In this document: in pieces, positions 22,854 to 30,067 of the stretch
Layout: each line of letters begins with the position of its first letter
How positions within the stretch are numbered: the first letter of the stretch is position 1
DNA from: Limousia pullorum
GTDB taxonomy: Bacteria > Bacillota > Clostridia > Oscillospirales > Acutalibacteraceae
Reading direction: 5' to 3'
Length of the DNA stretch: 55,746 bases
Assembly: GCA_018714545.1 (NCBI GenBank)
Contig: DVNG01000033.1
Location: 1-55,746 of the forward strand
Position numbers and translations under genes: made by a program
Notes under the pieces: generated by a model
Databases searched by the model: none
Seen by the model: only the letters and a program-made list of their open reading frames with translations
What the model was told of the DNA's origin: nothing

Positions 22854-23615
22854 TTACTCTTTCATTTCTCTTAAAAAAGCACAGCAATAGCCATCGTTTT
22901 TAAGCTCCTCTACAAGGGTTTGGGCTTTTTCCTTGCAGATTTTATCCATCGCCACAACTTCATAATTGCAGTTCTGTGATGTTTTTGTATAGCCGTTTAA
23001 GCCGGCACCTTTGATTATCTCAGGATAGTCAAGATAGGCAATATCCATATCAACATTGCCTGCTATACCGCTGACAACTCCTTTTGAAGTGTACTGCCAC
23101 ATTCCGAAATTACCCGTATAGGTTGGCTTGTCGTTCCACTGGGCAAGCCAGATGTCGAATACCTTTACCCTGTTCATGTCTATCCTGTTGTTAATCCAAT
23201 CAAGATTTGTATACACGGAAACATAGTATCCGGCTGCCTGTACCCTTTCACAGAATGCCATGATTATATCTGTTATGCGTGTTTTACCCAGATTCATCTG
23301 ACTGGCGTCCTCAATGTCAAATGCAACAGGATATTCAAACTGGTATCCCTTAATTATACTAAGGAAAAAATCAGCTTCTTTTTTTGCGTCCTCCACAGTT
23401 GTAGCATAAGAATAATGATATGCACCAACCGGAACTCCTGCCGCTTTGGCATTTTTGTAATTCTTATGAAACTTATTGTCTGTCTGTTTTTCAATATTTT
23501 CTTTACCAAAACTTGAACGAAGCATGGCAAATTCTATTCCGTCAGCCTTAACTTTCTTCCAGTCAATATCCCCCTGCCATGTGCTGACATCAATACCTTT
23601 TCTGTTAACGCTCAT
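22854..23615 (-). CDS. GH25 endolysin (lysozyme)
   Basis: A 253-residue family 25 muramidase. It starts almost at once with the catalytic barrel: RKGIDVSTWQGDIDWKKVK (Asp near residue 9), PVAFDIED with the DxE catalytic pair (about 98-100), then DIWLAQW and GMWQYTSKG near the end of the domain. There is no signal peptide, as expected of a holin-dependent enzyme. About 45 C-terminal residues form a short extra region with NYEVVAMDKICKEKAQTLVEEL, which could contact the wall. It lies between the baseplate-like gene and the holin. Confidence 0.9.
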   Translation of the reverse strand: MSVNRKGIDVSTWQGDIDWKKVKADGIEFAMLRSSFGKENIEKQTDNKFHKNYKNAKAAGVPVGAYHYSYATTVEDAKKEADFFLSIIKGYQFEYPVAFDIEDASQMNLGKTRITDIIMAFCERVQAAGYYVSVYTNLDWINNRIDMNRVKVFDIWLAQWNDKPTYTGNFGMWQYTSKGVVSGIAGNVDMDIAYLDYPEIIKGAGLNGYTKTSQNCNYEVVAMDKICKEKAQTLVEELKNDGYCCAFLREMKE

Positions 23616-23627
23616 ATTTTCACCCCC

Positions 23628-24584
23628 TTATTTCTCATTGACACAGTTGATAATAGCTTTCTTAAAGCCTTCATCCGTAAAAATATACTTGTCCACTTTA
23701 CCGTTGTTTTCATACCATGCAGCAGCCTTTGAGTCGTTTTCAAAGGATACAACAATATAAAGCTTTGTATAAGCTGAGGAAGTATTTATATCCGAATCTC
23801 CGGTATCAAGACTCTTTCTTGTAACACCTCCGGAATTTACATACACAGCTTCATGACAATACTGAGTGTGAATTATATCCTCTCCAACATGAAAGTTATC
23901 AAGAAGATACGTGTAGTATCCAAATATGGCTTCATCAATATTGCCATAATCATTTACACCGCCCATAAATTTGGTACAAAGCGGAAGCACCTGCGTATAT
24001 GTCAATACATGTTCAAAAAATGAGAGATTTTCAGGTTTTATAAAACCCGCCGGCATGTCGCCCTCTCCCCAAACGGCGCTTATTTTTGTGTCCACATACT
24101 TGTCCGTTTTTCCGTCGAAAACCCACCAGGTCAAGGTAGTCTTGTCCACATAAGGGAAATTATCACACAGCTTTTCAAATTCCTTTACTGCGGAATTAAA
24201 ATTTTCCACACTGTCATTTAAAAGCCCGTCATATTTAATTTCTACCGGCTCACTGCACAAATTCGGCGATATATGAAAATCCAGTATATCGCTTACATAT
24301 ACCTGTTCCTCTCCGTGAGATATTGTGAGCTGCACCTGGAGAAAGTCTTTTTCAAAAAGCACAGCCTGAGGCAGTTCAAATCTAAGCTTGTCCCCCTCAA
24401 GTTCCAGCAATGCAAACTCATCGTTTAACTGCAATTTGTAGATATACTCGCTGTTTACAAGACCTTCTTCCTGTATATCAAATACAAGAACTGTGCTTTT
24501 GTGGTCTCCCGATGTTCCTGCCCAGTCGGATGAAGCTTCTATAAAATCCTTTCTTACAGTAATGTTTATTTCTCTCTGAAGCAT
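23628..24584 (-). CDS. Phage baseplate-upper-protein-like structural protein
   Basis: A 318-residue protein whose first 110 residues (REINITVRKDFIEASSDW, KSTVLVFDIQEEG, FHISPN) resemble the N-terminal domain of phage baseplate upper proteins of the BppU type. The rest has no recognised domain. A GGAAAGG site precedes the ATG. It directly precedes the endolysin and holin, the usual tail-to-lysis order in Siphoviridae. Everything upstream of a baseplate gene is missing, so this is a prophage leftover. Family assignment is moderate. Confidence 0.55.
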   Translation of the reverse strand: MLQREINITVRKDFIEASSDWAGTSGDHKSTVLVFDIQEEGLVNSEYIYKLQLNDEFALLELEGDKLRFELPQAVLFEKDFLQVQLTISHGEEQVYVSDILDFHISPNLCSEPVEIKYDGLLNDSVENFNSAVKEFEKLCDNFPYVDKTTLTWWVFDGKTDKYVDTKISAVWGEGDMPAGFIKPENLSFFEHVLTYTQVLPLCTKFMGGVNDYGNIDEAIFGYYTYLLDNFHVGEDIIHTQYCHEAVYVNSGGVTRKSLDTGDSDINTSSAYTKLYIVVSFENDSKAAAWYENNGKVDKYIFTDEGFKKAIINCVNEK

Positions 24585-24674
24585 TTTCTCATTCCTTTCC
24601 TTTAATATTGGGAACTGCTCCCCATAAAGGAGTAAAAAATTAAAGAAAATTGCATAAATCCCTGCAACTAAAAT

Positions 24675-24851
24675 TTATAAAATAATTTTTTTATAGAAGT
24701 CACGAAGCTTTTTACAAACTTCAGTGCATATAAATCTGTTTTCTTTTTCGGTGACATATAAATTTATACCGCTTTTTTCATCCACATCAAACCACAAAAA
24801 AGCTTTTTCATGGCTTTTTAAATAGACATCAGATTTAATAATTTTATGCAT
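24675..24851 (-). CDS. Small element-encoded protein, candidate excision factor (E1)
   Basis: A 58-residue protein (MHKIIKSDVYLKSHEK ... DFYKKIIL) beginning at ATG 24851, with AAGGGGAG ahead of it. It contains a FLWFDVDEKSGINLYVTEKENRFICTEV-type beta region and a basic C-terminal helix. Not recognised. It is divergent from the E1 recombinase, 55 bp away. The shared presence of one small, unrelated-looking ORF per element makes a recombinase accessory role worth testing. Confidence 0.55.
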   Translation of the reverse strand: MHKIIKSDVYLKSHEKAFLWFDVDEKSGINLYVTEKENRFICTEVCKKLRDFYKKIIL

Positions 24852-24906
24852 ATTTTCTCCCCTTGGTATACTATGTATTATCAAAGAAAATTGTTACGGT
24901 GATTTT

Positions 24907-26304
24907 ATGACAGACAACAAGAGGGAAGCCGCCGCATACATAAGGGTTTCCACCGATGAACAGAGAGAGTTCAGCCCCGAAAGTCAGCTTGACAGAATTT
25001 TATCCTATGCTGAAAGCCATGGCTACAGCATAAAAAAAGAAAATATATTCTGCGATAACGGCATAAGCGGAAAATCTACTGATAAACGTGAAGGCTTCAA
25101 GTCCATGATTGAAAAAGCAAAGAATAAACCCACACCATTTAAAGCAATTCTTGTTTGGAAATTTTCAAGATTTGCCAGAAACCGTGAGGACAGCATACTT
25201 TATAAATCAATGCTCAGAAAAAAATACGGTATCAGGGTGATTTCAGTCAGCGAGGACATAGGCGATGACAAAATGTCCGTTTTAATGGAAGCCATGATTG
25301 AGGCGATGGATGAATTTTACTCTGTAAACTTAGGCGAAGAGGTCAAAAGAGGAATGACCAAAAGAGCAGAAAAAGGAAAATTTCAAAGCAGAGCTCCCTT
25401 CGGCTATAGATTTTTAAAAGGCAGTCTTGTTCCCTTTGACACGGAAAAGGAATATGTAAAACTGATTTACAGCCTGTTTTTATCGGGAAAAAGCACAGAG
25501 GAAATCAGCAAAATTCTAAATAAAACAGGCGTTAAAACTTCAAGAGGAAATCCATGGACTTCACGCTCTGTGCTTTATCTTCTTAAAAATCCGGTCTATG
25601 CAGGTTATGTTGTTTGGGATAATGTAACCTGTTTTGGAGTTCATGAGCCGATAATAAGCGAAAACGATTACAAACAAGCTCAATCAATCATCAAAAATCA
25701 AAAAAAGAGAAAAATCACGAAAAAACAGACGGATTGCTGTTTTCTGAAATTTCTGCGCTGTTCCTCCTGCGGGGGAAAATTCTGTATCTGCGGTGACGGT
25801 AAAAATCTTCAATGCATCAATTACATAAAACACAAATGCACTGTTTCTCACAGTGTTTCAATAAACCGTCTTAAAAAATCTTTAACTATGATTTTTGCCG
25901 AAATTTTCAGCGGTGCAGAAAAAATCAATTTACAAGAAACAGAAAACTTACCTGTTAATATTGCAAAACTGCAAAAACAGTTACAGCTAAAATATGAAAG
26001 AGTAAAAAAAGCTTACGAAGAGGGCATTTATTCCATTGAAGAGCTTAAAAAGGCATCTTTAGAGATTAAAAATTTTGATTCTAATTTTGCCAAAAAAAAT
26101 TTTGAAAAGAAAAATATTGTTCCCTCATCCGCAGATTTATTTAATATTATTTTCAACTCCGAAAAACTTGAACCTAATCAAAAGGAAGCTATTCTTTCCG
26201 CCGTGATTGACAAAATAGTTTTTTATCGTCCGGAAGAAAAGCTCACTGTATTTTTTAAGGAGGACATTTACAATAACCTTTTTCCAAAAGGTCCACCATA
26301 CTGA
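24907..26304 (+). CDS. Large serine recombinase of element E1
   Basis: A 465-residue site-specific recombinase. The catalytic Ser15 is in AYIRVSTDEQ, and ILVWKFSRFARNRED is the second conserved motif (about 80-95). A recombinase domain (APFGYRF, then NPVYAGYVVWD), a zinc ribbon (CSSCGGKFCICGDG) and a coiled coil follow. The last six codons (GPPY and neighbours) run through the att centre into cotJC, so the stop TGA is host DNA. In the excised circle the same frame would continue a few codons and stop at a different TAA. GGTGAT is a weak ribosome site ten bases from the ATG. Confidence 0.9.
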   Translation: MTDNKREAAAYIRVSTDEQREFSPESQLDRILSYAESHGYSIKKENIFCDNGISGKSTDKREGFKSMIEKAKNKPTPFKAILVWKFSRFARNREDSILYKSMLRKKYGIRVISVSEDIGDDKMSVLMEAMIEAMDEFYSVNLGEEVKRGMTKRAEKGKFQSRAPFGYRFLKGSLVPFDTEKEYVKLIYSLFLSGKSTEEISKILNKTGVKTSRGNPWTSRSVLYLLKNPVYAGYVVWDNVTCFGVHEPIISENDYKQAQSIIKNQKKRKITKKQTDCCFLKFLRCSSCGGKFCICGDGKNLQCINYIKHKCTVSHSVSINRLKKSLTMIFAEIFSGAEKINLQETENLPVNIAKLQKQLQLKYERVKKAYEEGIYSIEELKKASLEIKNFDSNFAKKNFEKKNIVPSSADLFNIIFNSEKLEPNQKEAILSAVIDKIVFYRPEEKLTVFFKEDIYNNLFPKGPPY

Positions 26305-26315
26305 GTTATTATAAT
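26272..26315. other. att site at the right end of element E1
   Basis: Element arm 26272-26291 (aataacctttttccaaaagg on the plus strand), centre GG (minus strand) at 26294-26293, cotJC exon 1 arm 26296-26315. The AATAAC ... GTTATT dyad is also symmetric around the centre within this hybrid site. Confidence 0.8.
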
Positions 26316-26384
26316 TTTTGCAAGCTTTGGGTTTGTTGTCTTTATATTTATCGGATACTGAAGACGTTTTTCATATACAAACAT
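26293..26384 (-). CDS. cotJC: cotJC exon 1 (start of spore-coat manganese catalase)
   Basis: ATG 26384 overlaps the cotJB stop as TAATG and is preceded by GAGGAGGG, so translation is coupled. The 31 codons read MFVYEKRLQYPINIK ... AKIIITQYGG, the typical CotJC N-terminus. In the integrated state the frame continues PFGKRLL and stops at 26268, giving only a 38-residue peptide. Intact ribosome site, start and frame argue that expression is still selected. CotJC is a manganese-catalase-like coat component made in the mother cell. Confidence 0.9.
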
Positions 26385-26638
26385 TATTTACCCTCCTCTA
26401 TTTCCCATGGCCAGGGACTTTGGATCCAGCCCCAGCGGTTGCCGTTTTTCTCATCAGCAGTAAGGGGACCGAATTTGCTCTCGTATTCTTCAACCAATGG
26501 TCTTAGCTTTTCTTTATATCGAACAAGTTTTGCCGCAGTTTCCCTGTCGTTGGGATGAGTATCCAAAAACAAATGCAGGTCATCAGCGGCGAAAGCGTAG
26601 GTAGACAGCTTTTTCATAAGGATTTGTCGTTCAGTCAT
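26384..26638 (-). CDS. cotJB: Spore coat protein CotJB
   Basis: An 84-residue CotJB-family protein. Characteristic features are LMKKLSTYAFAADDLHLFLDTHP, the LVRYKEKLRPLVEEYE helix, and the terminal WGWIQSPWPWE. It sits between cotJA (8-nt overlap) and cotJC (TAATG overlap). It is a coat component produced in the mother cell. The gene is intact, showing that the operon upstream of the split gene has not decayed. Confidence 0.93.
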   Translation of the reverse strand: MTERQILMKKLSTYAFAADDLHLFLDTHPNDRETAAKLVRYKEKLRPLVEEYESKFGPLTADEKNGNRWGWIQSPWPWEIEEGK

Positions 26639-26834
26639 TCATATCACCTCTGCATTTTTTGCCGTAAAAGGGTTTGTTAAGGGATTTAAACATAGTTCCC
26701 ACTTCAAAACCCTGTAATGGGTCAAGGGTATCTGCGCCGTTTGGCTGGTAGGAAACATAAGCCATCGCCTCTGAGGTTATTTCCGGAAATGGTTTAATGC
26801 CGTATTCCCCCATGATTTTTTCCATGTTGTCCAT
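26631..26834 (-). CDS. cotJA: Spore coat protein CotJA
   Basis: A 67-residue CotJA-family protein: EAMAYVSYQPNGADTLDP, then GFEVGTMFKSLNKPFYG, matches the AMAYVPYQ ... L..GT.F..L.KPF pattern of the family. GGAGG lies five bases before the ATG. It is the first gene of the cotJABC operon, behind a mother-cell-type promoter at 26878-26904. Confidence 0.9.
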   Translation of the reverse strand: MDNMEKIMGEYGIKPFPEITSEAMAYVSYQPNGADTLDPLQGFEVGTMFKSLNKPFYGKKCRGDMND

Positions 26835-26877
26835 AATATCCTCCTTATTTTTCTTAATGGTTAATCGACTTCCTCTA

Positions 26878-26904
26878 TATCATATGTTTAACATAATAAT
26901 ATGT
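26878..26904 (-). promoter_or_regulatory. Candidate SigK-type promoter of cotJABC
   Basis: On the minus strand a -10 element CATATGATA (26886-26878) fits CATA-N3-TA, with AC 16 bp upstream (26904-26903). This matches the SigK consensus AC-N16-CATANNNTA. SigE sites look similar, so the exact sigma factor is open. It lies 44 bp ahead of the cotJA start. Confidence 0.55.
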
Positions 26905-27090
26905 GCATATATATAATCCAAAAATTCAAATTATAGTCATACTTTGTTGCATAAAAGCATTAACAGGATAAAATCATGCAAGTTTAGTTTTTTAAATTGC
27001 ATAAAACCCTATAAAAGCATTTTTTTATCTGCTTTTTTTCCAGAAAATGAATTTTTTTTGAAATTCCTTGAAATAATAGACAGTTTTCTA

Positions 27091-27119
27091 TTGACAAAGA
27101 GCCGGACTGATAGTAAAAT
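27091..27119 (+). promoter_or_regulatory. Promoter of gdhA
   Basis: Perfect -35 TTGACA (27091-27096), 17 bp, then TAAAAT (27114-27119). The 185 bp between this and the divergent cotJA promoter are AT-rich and hold no gene I would support. Confidence 0.75.
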
Positions 27120-27172
27120 TATGTACGTGAACAAAATCACGGCCATAAAAATTAACAGGGAGGTCAATTCCA

Positions 27173-28519
27173 ATGAATGATTATATGCAGAGAGTTCTGG
27201 ACACCGTGAAGAAGCGCAATGCAGGCGAGCCGGAATTTATTCAGAGCGTAGAAGAAGTATTTAAGTCACTTGAGGTTGTTTTCGACAAGCACCCAGAGTA
27301 TGAAAAAGCAGGTCTTCTTGAGAGAATGGTAGAGCCTGACAGACTTTTCTCTTTCCGTGTATCATGGATGGACGATAACGGCAATGTACAGGTTAACAGA
27401 GGTTTCAGATGCCAGTTTAACGGTGCTATCGGACCTTACAAGGGCGGTCTCCGTTTCCACCCAAGCGTATATCAGGGTATTATTAAGTTCCTCGGTTTTG
27501 AGCAGACTTTCAAGAACAGCCTTACAGGTCTTCCAATCGGCGGTGGTAAGGGCGGTTCCGACTTCGACCCTAAGGGCAAGTCAGACGCCGAAATCATGCG
27601 TTTCTGCCAGTCTTTCATGACAGAACTTTATAAGTATATCGGACCTGACACAGACGTTCCTGCCGGTGATATCGGCGTTGGCGGCCGTGAGATTGGCTAT
27701 ATGTACGGACAGTACAAGAGAATCAGAAGCGCATTTGAGAACGGTGTTCTCACAGGTAAGGGTCTCAGCTACGGCGGTTCCCTCATCCGTCCGGAAGCTA
27801 CCGGTTTCGGTGCAATCTACTATCTCCTCGAAGTATTGAAGCACTTCGGCGACGATATTAAGGGCAAGACAGTTGTTGCTTCCGGTTACGGCAACGTAAC
27901 ATGGGGGGCTGCTTTGAAGCTTGCTGAGCTCGGCGCAAAGGTTATCACAATTTCCGGTTCTGACGGTTATGCTTACGATCCGGACGGTGTTGTAACAGAA
28001 GAGAAGATCAACTACCTCCTCTACATGCGTGCATGCGGTCACGGAAGCGCAAAGATGTATGCTGACAAGTTCGGCGTTGAGTACCATAAGGGCGAGAAGC
28101 CATGGGGCGTTAAGGGCGATATCGTTCTCCCATGTGCAACTCAGAACGAAGTTGGTATGGAAGAAGCTAAGAAGATTGTTGAGAACGGCACAAAGTACTA
28201 CATCGAAGTTTCCAACATGCCTACATCTAACGAAGCTCTTGAGTATCTCAAGGCTAACCTCCTCGCTGTTGCTCCTTCAAAGGCTGCAAACGCAGGCGGC
28301 GTTGCTACATCTGCTCTCGAGATGTGCCAGAACTCAATGAGATATTCATGGACTGCTGAAGAAGTTGACGCTAAACTCAAGCAGATCATGAAGAACATCC
28401 ACGACATGTCAGCAGAAGCAGCTGAGGAATACGGCCTCGGTTATGACCTTGTTGCAGGTGCAAACATTGCAGGCTTCAAGAAGGTTGCAGACGCTATGAT
28501 GGCAGAGGGTCTTATCTAA
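27173..28519 (+). CDS. gdhA: Glutamate dehydrogenase (probably NADP-specific)
   Basis: A 448-residue hexameric-type enzyme that aminates 2-oxoglutarate to glutamate, the main ammonia-assimilating step in many rumen and gut clostridia. The motifs GPYKGGLRFHPSV (substrate Lys), LTGLPIGGGKGGSDFDPKGKS (catalytic Lys region, about 120-140) and the dinucleotide-binding ASGYGNVTWGAA (about 240) are plain. The length and FHPSV/PSKAANAGGVATSALEM pattern fit the class I hexameric GDH. A GGGAGG site precedes the ATG. The codon use is strongly biased, suggesting high expression. Confidence 0.95.
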   Translation: MNDYMQRVLDTVKKRNAGEPEFIQSVEEVFKSLEVVFDKHPEYEKAGLLERMVEPDRLFSFRVSWMDDNGNVQVNRGFRCQFNGAIGPYKGGLRFHPSVYQGIIKFLGFEQTFKNSLTGLPIGGGKGGSDFDPKGKSDAEIMRFCQSFMTELYKYIGPDTDVPAGDIGVGGREIGYMYGQYKRIRSAFENGVLTGKGLSYGGSLIRPEATGFGAIYYLLEVLKHFGDDIKGKTVVASGYGNVTWGAALKLAELGAKVITISGSDGYAYDPDGVVTEEKINYLLYMRACGHGSAKMYADKFGVEYHKGEKPWGVKGDIVLPCATQNEVGMEEAKKIVENGTKYYIEVSNMPTSNEALEYLKANLLAVAPSKAANAGGVATSALEMCQNSMRYSWTAEEVDAKLKQIMKNIHDMSAEAAEEYGLGYDLVAGANIAGFKKVADAMMAEGLI

Positions 28520-28566
28520 TCTCATAGTATATAATAGTTTACATTGTTTACTCTTTATCCATATAG

Positions 28567-28597
28567 AACACCCCCGCAGGAAACCTGCGGGGGTGTT
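28567..28597 (+). terminator. Terminator of gdhA
   Basis: A perfect 14-bp GC-rich stem, AACACCCCCGCAGG / CCTGCGGGGGTGTT, with a 3-nt loop and a short T-run. Confidence 0.9.
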
Positions 28598-28615
28598 TTG
28601 ATTCAATATAAAAAA

Positions 28616-29119
28616 TTAAATATACTGTGGGAACATGTCAACTGCTAATTTATATGTATCAATATCGAAAAGAACCAGCAAAACCTGAAGCTTGTCATAG
28701 CTTTGGAAAGTCACAATGGAGTCCACGGCAACTTTCAAAGCCTCTTCTTTCGGATAGCCGTAAGCTCCTGCCGAAATCAGCGGAAAAGCAACTGTTTTGC
28801 ATGAGTGTCTCAAGGCTTCAATCAAAGAGCAGTTATAGCAGGACTCCAAAAGCCTTTGCTCTCCCCAATCTCCGCCGTTCCACACAGGGCCAACCGTATG
28901 TATTACATACTTGCATGGCAGGTTATATGCTCCTGTGGTTTTTGACTCTCCGGTAGGACAGCCGCCAAGCTTTGAACATTCCTCCAAAAGTCCCTTTCCG
29001 GCGGCACGGTGGATACAGCCGTCTACTCCGCCTCCGCCCATAAGGCTTGATTTTGCGGCGTTTACGATGGCATCTACGTTGAGCTTTGTAATATCTCCCT
29101 GAATTATTCTAAGACTCAT
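28616..29119 (-). CDS. Macro-domain protein (O-acetyl-ADP-ribose deacetylase type)
   Basis: A 167-residue single macro domain. The N-terminal LRIIQGDITKLNVDAIVNAAKSSLMGGGGVDGCIH (residues about 3-37) is the ADP-ribose-binding and catalytic loop of the MacroD/YmdB type. ISAGAYGYPKEEA (about 115) is the second loop, which binds the diphosphate. It probably removes acetyl or ADP-ribose groups from O-acetyl-ADP-ribose or proteins. It is encoded just after truB on the same strand and may be read through from that operon. Confidence 0.9.
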   Translation of the reverse strand: MSLRIIQGDITKLNVDAIVNAAKSSLMGGGGVDGCIHRAAGKGLLEECSKLGGCPTGESKTTGAYNLPCKYVIHTVGPVWNGGDWGEQRLLESCYNCSLIEALRHSCKTVAFPLISAGAYGYPKEEALKVAVDSIVTFQSYDKLQVLLVLFDIDTYKLAVDMFPQYI

Positions 29120-29146
29120 ACCAAATTCCTCCTAAGTAAAAGTTTG

Positions 29147-30067
29147 TCAGCTAAACTTTTTATAGAATTTAATAACATTCTTTTCTTTATTCACTTTTCC
29201 AAGTCCTAAGAAAACCCCGTCCTTCGTCTTGATACGATAAATTTCGCCGTCTTCACAGCCTTTTTTCCCTAAAAAGGTTCTGTTTATATCCAGCTCGCCG
29301 CCGTTTGAAAATCTCTTTGCCTGAGGCTCTGAAACAGCAACGTATCCATAGACCGTGAAAAGACTTTCAACAGGCATTACATGGGTCAAAAGCTTTTCCC
29401 TGTTTTCCTCTTCTCTTGCCTTGAGAAAATCCACTGCGCCCTCAATATTGTAGCCGCAGGCGGAAACCCTCTGCAATGAGTTCATAACTGCACCACAGCC
29501 AAGCTCTTTTCCCAAGTCGTCGATTATTGTGCGTATATAAGTGCCTTTTGAACATTTAACCCTTATGGTTCCGCTTTGGTTCTCAGGGTCAAAGCTCAAA
29601 AGCTCGGCGTTATAGACCGTAACCTTTCGGCTTTGTCTTTCAACCTCTTTGCCCTCTCTTGCCAAATCATAGAGCCTTTTTCCGTCAATCTGAACCGCAG
29701 AATACATAGGAGGAATCTGTTCAATTTCTCCCACAAATTTTTTCAAGGCTTCCTCAGCCTCAGCTTTGGACACCTGAGATTTATTCTCTGTAAGGATTTT
29801 CCCCCAGATATCCAGTGTATCCGAGGTCATCCCCAGTTTAAATCCTGCCACATACTCCTTGTCGTGGTTTGGCACAATATCCTGAGCCTTTGTTGCATTT
29901 CCCAAAAGCAGTGGAAGCACTCCTGTGGCGTTTGGGTCTAAGGTGCCGCAGTGACCTATTTTTCTCTGTCCCAAAAGTCCACGCATTACAGCGATTACAT
30001 CAAAGGATGTGTAGTCCATGGGTTTATTTACCACTATAACACCGTTTAACTCAGCAGTTTCCTTCAT
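29147..30067 (-). CDS. truB: tRNA pseudouridine-55 synthase
   Basis: A 306-residue enzyme that makes pseudouridine 55 in the T loop of tRNAs. The catalytic Asp44 is in GHCGTLDPNATGVLPL. The start helix GVIVVNKPMDYTSFDVI and KCSKGTYIRTIIDDLG, with the RNA-clamp Arg, are family marks, and a PUA-like C-terminus follows. Its start overlaps the nrnA end by 17 nt. It is the last core gene of the rimP-nusA-infB operon. Confidence 0.95.
   Translation of the reverse strand: MKETAELNGVIVVNKPMDYTSFDVIAVMRGLLGQRKIGHCGTLDPNATGVLPLLLGNATKAQDIVPNHDKEYVAGFKLGMTSDTLDIWGKILTENKSQVSKAEAEEALKKFVGEIEQIPPMYSAVQIDGKRLYDLAREGKEVERQSRKVTVYNAELLSFDPENQSGTIRVKCSKGTYIRTIIDDLGKELGCGAVMNSLQRVSACGYNIEGAVDFLKAREEENREKLLTHVMPVESLFTVYGYVAVSEPQAKRFSNGGELDINRTFLGKKGCEDGEIYRIKTKDGVFLGLGKVNKEKNVIKFYKKFS

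Larger units (their letters stand above)
22260..26294. mobile_element. Serine-recombinase element E1 (4,033 bp) inside cotJC
   Basis: The element lies between GG centres at 22260-22261 and 26293-26294. It holds only a recombinase, a 58-residue ORF, a phage baseplate-like protein, a GH25 endolysin and a holin. It is therefore a stripped prophage that kept its lysis genes. The recombinase stop codon lies beyond the crossover in cotJC sequence. Excision joins exon 1 to exon 2 in frame as QYGG-PDGE. Confidence 0.84.

Noticed and set aside
24848..24874. A SigE promoter (GCATATT / TATACTAT) before the E1 recombinase
   Set aside because: The 12-bp spacer is too short for SigE and the -10 match is only partial; not strong enough to list.
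22277..26317. Direct repeat GTTATTATAATTT at 22277-22289 and 26305-26317 as the E1 core
   Set aside because: The copies lie at different distances from the crossover (offset 5 bp) and joining there would break the cotJC frame. It probably reflects AT-rich att flanks.
2117..26384. cotJC as an ordinary decayed pseudogene
   Set aside because: All fragments keep frame, the ribosome site and TAATG coupling are intact, and every junction restores family residues. Decay would leave frameshifts and ragged ends. It remains possible if exon 5 is absent.
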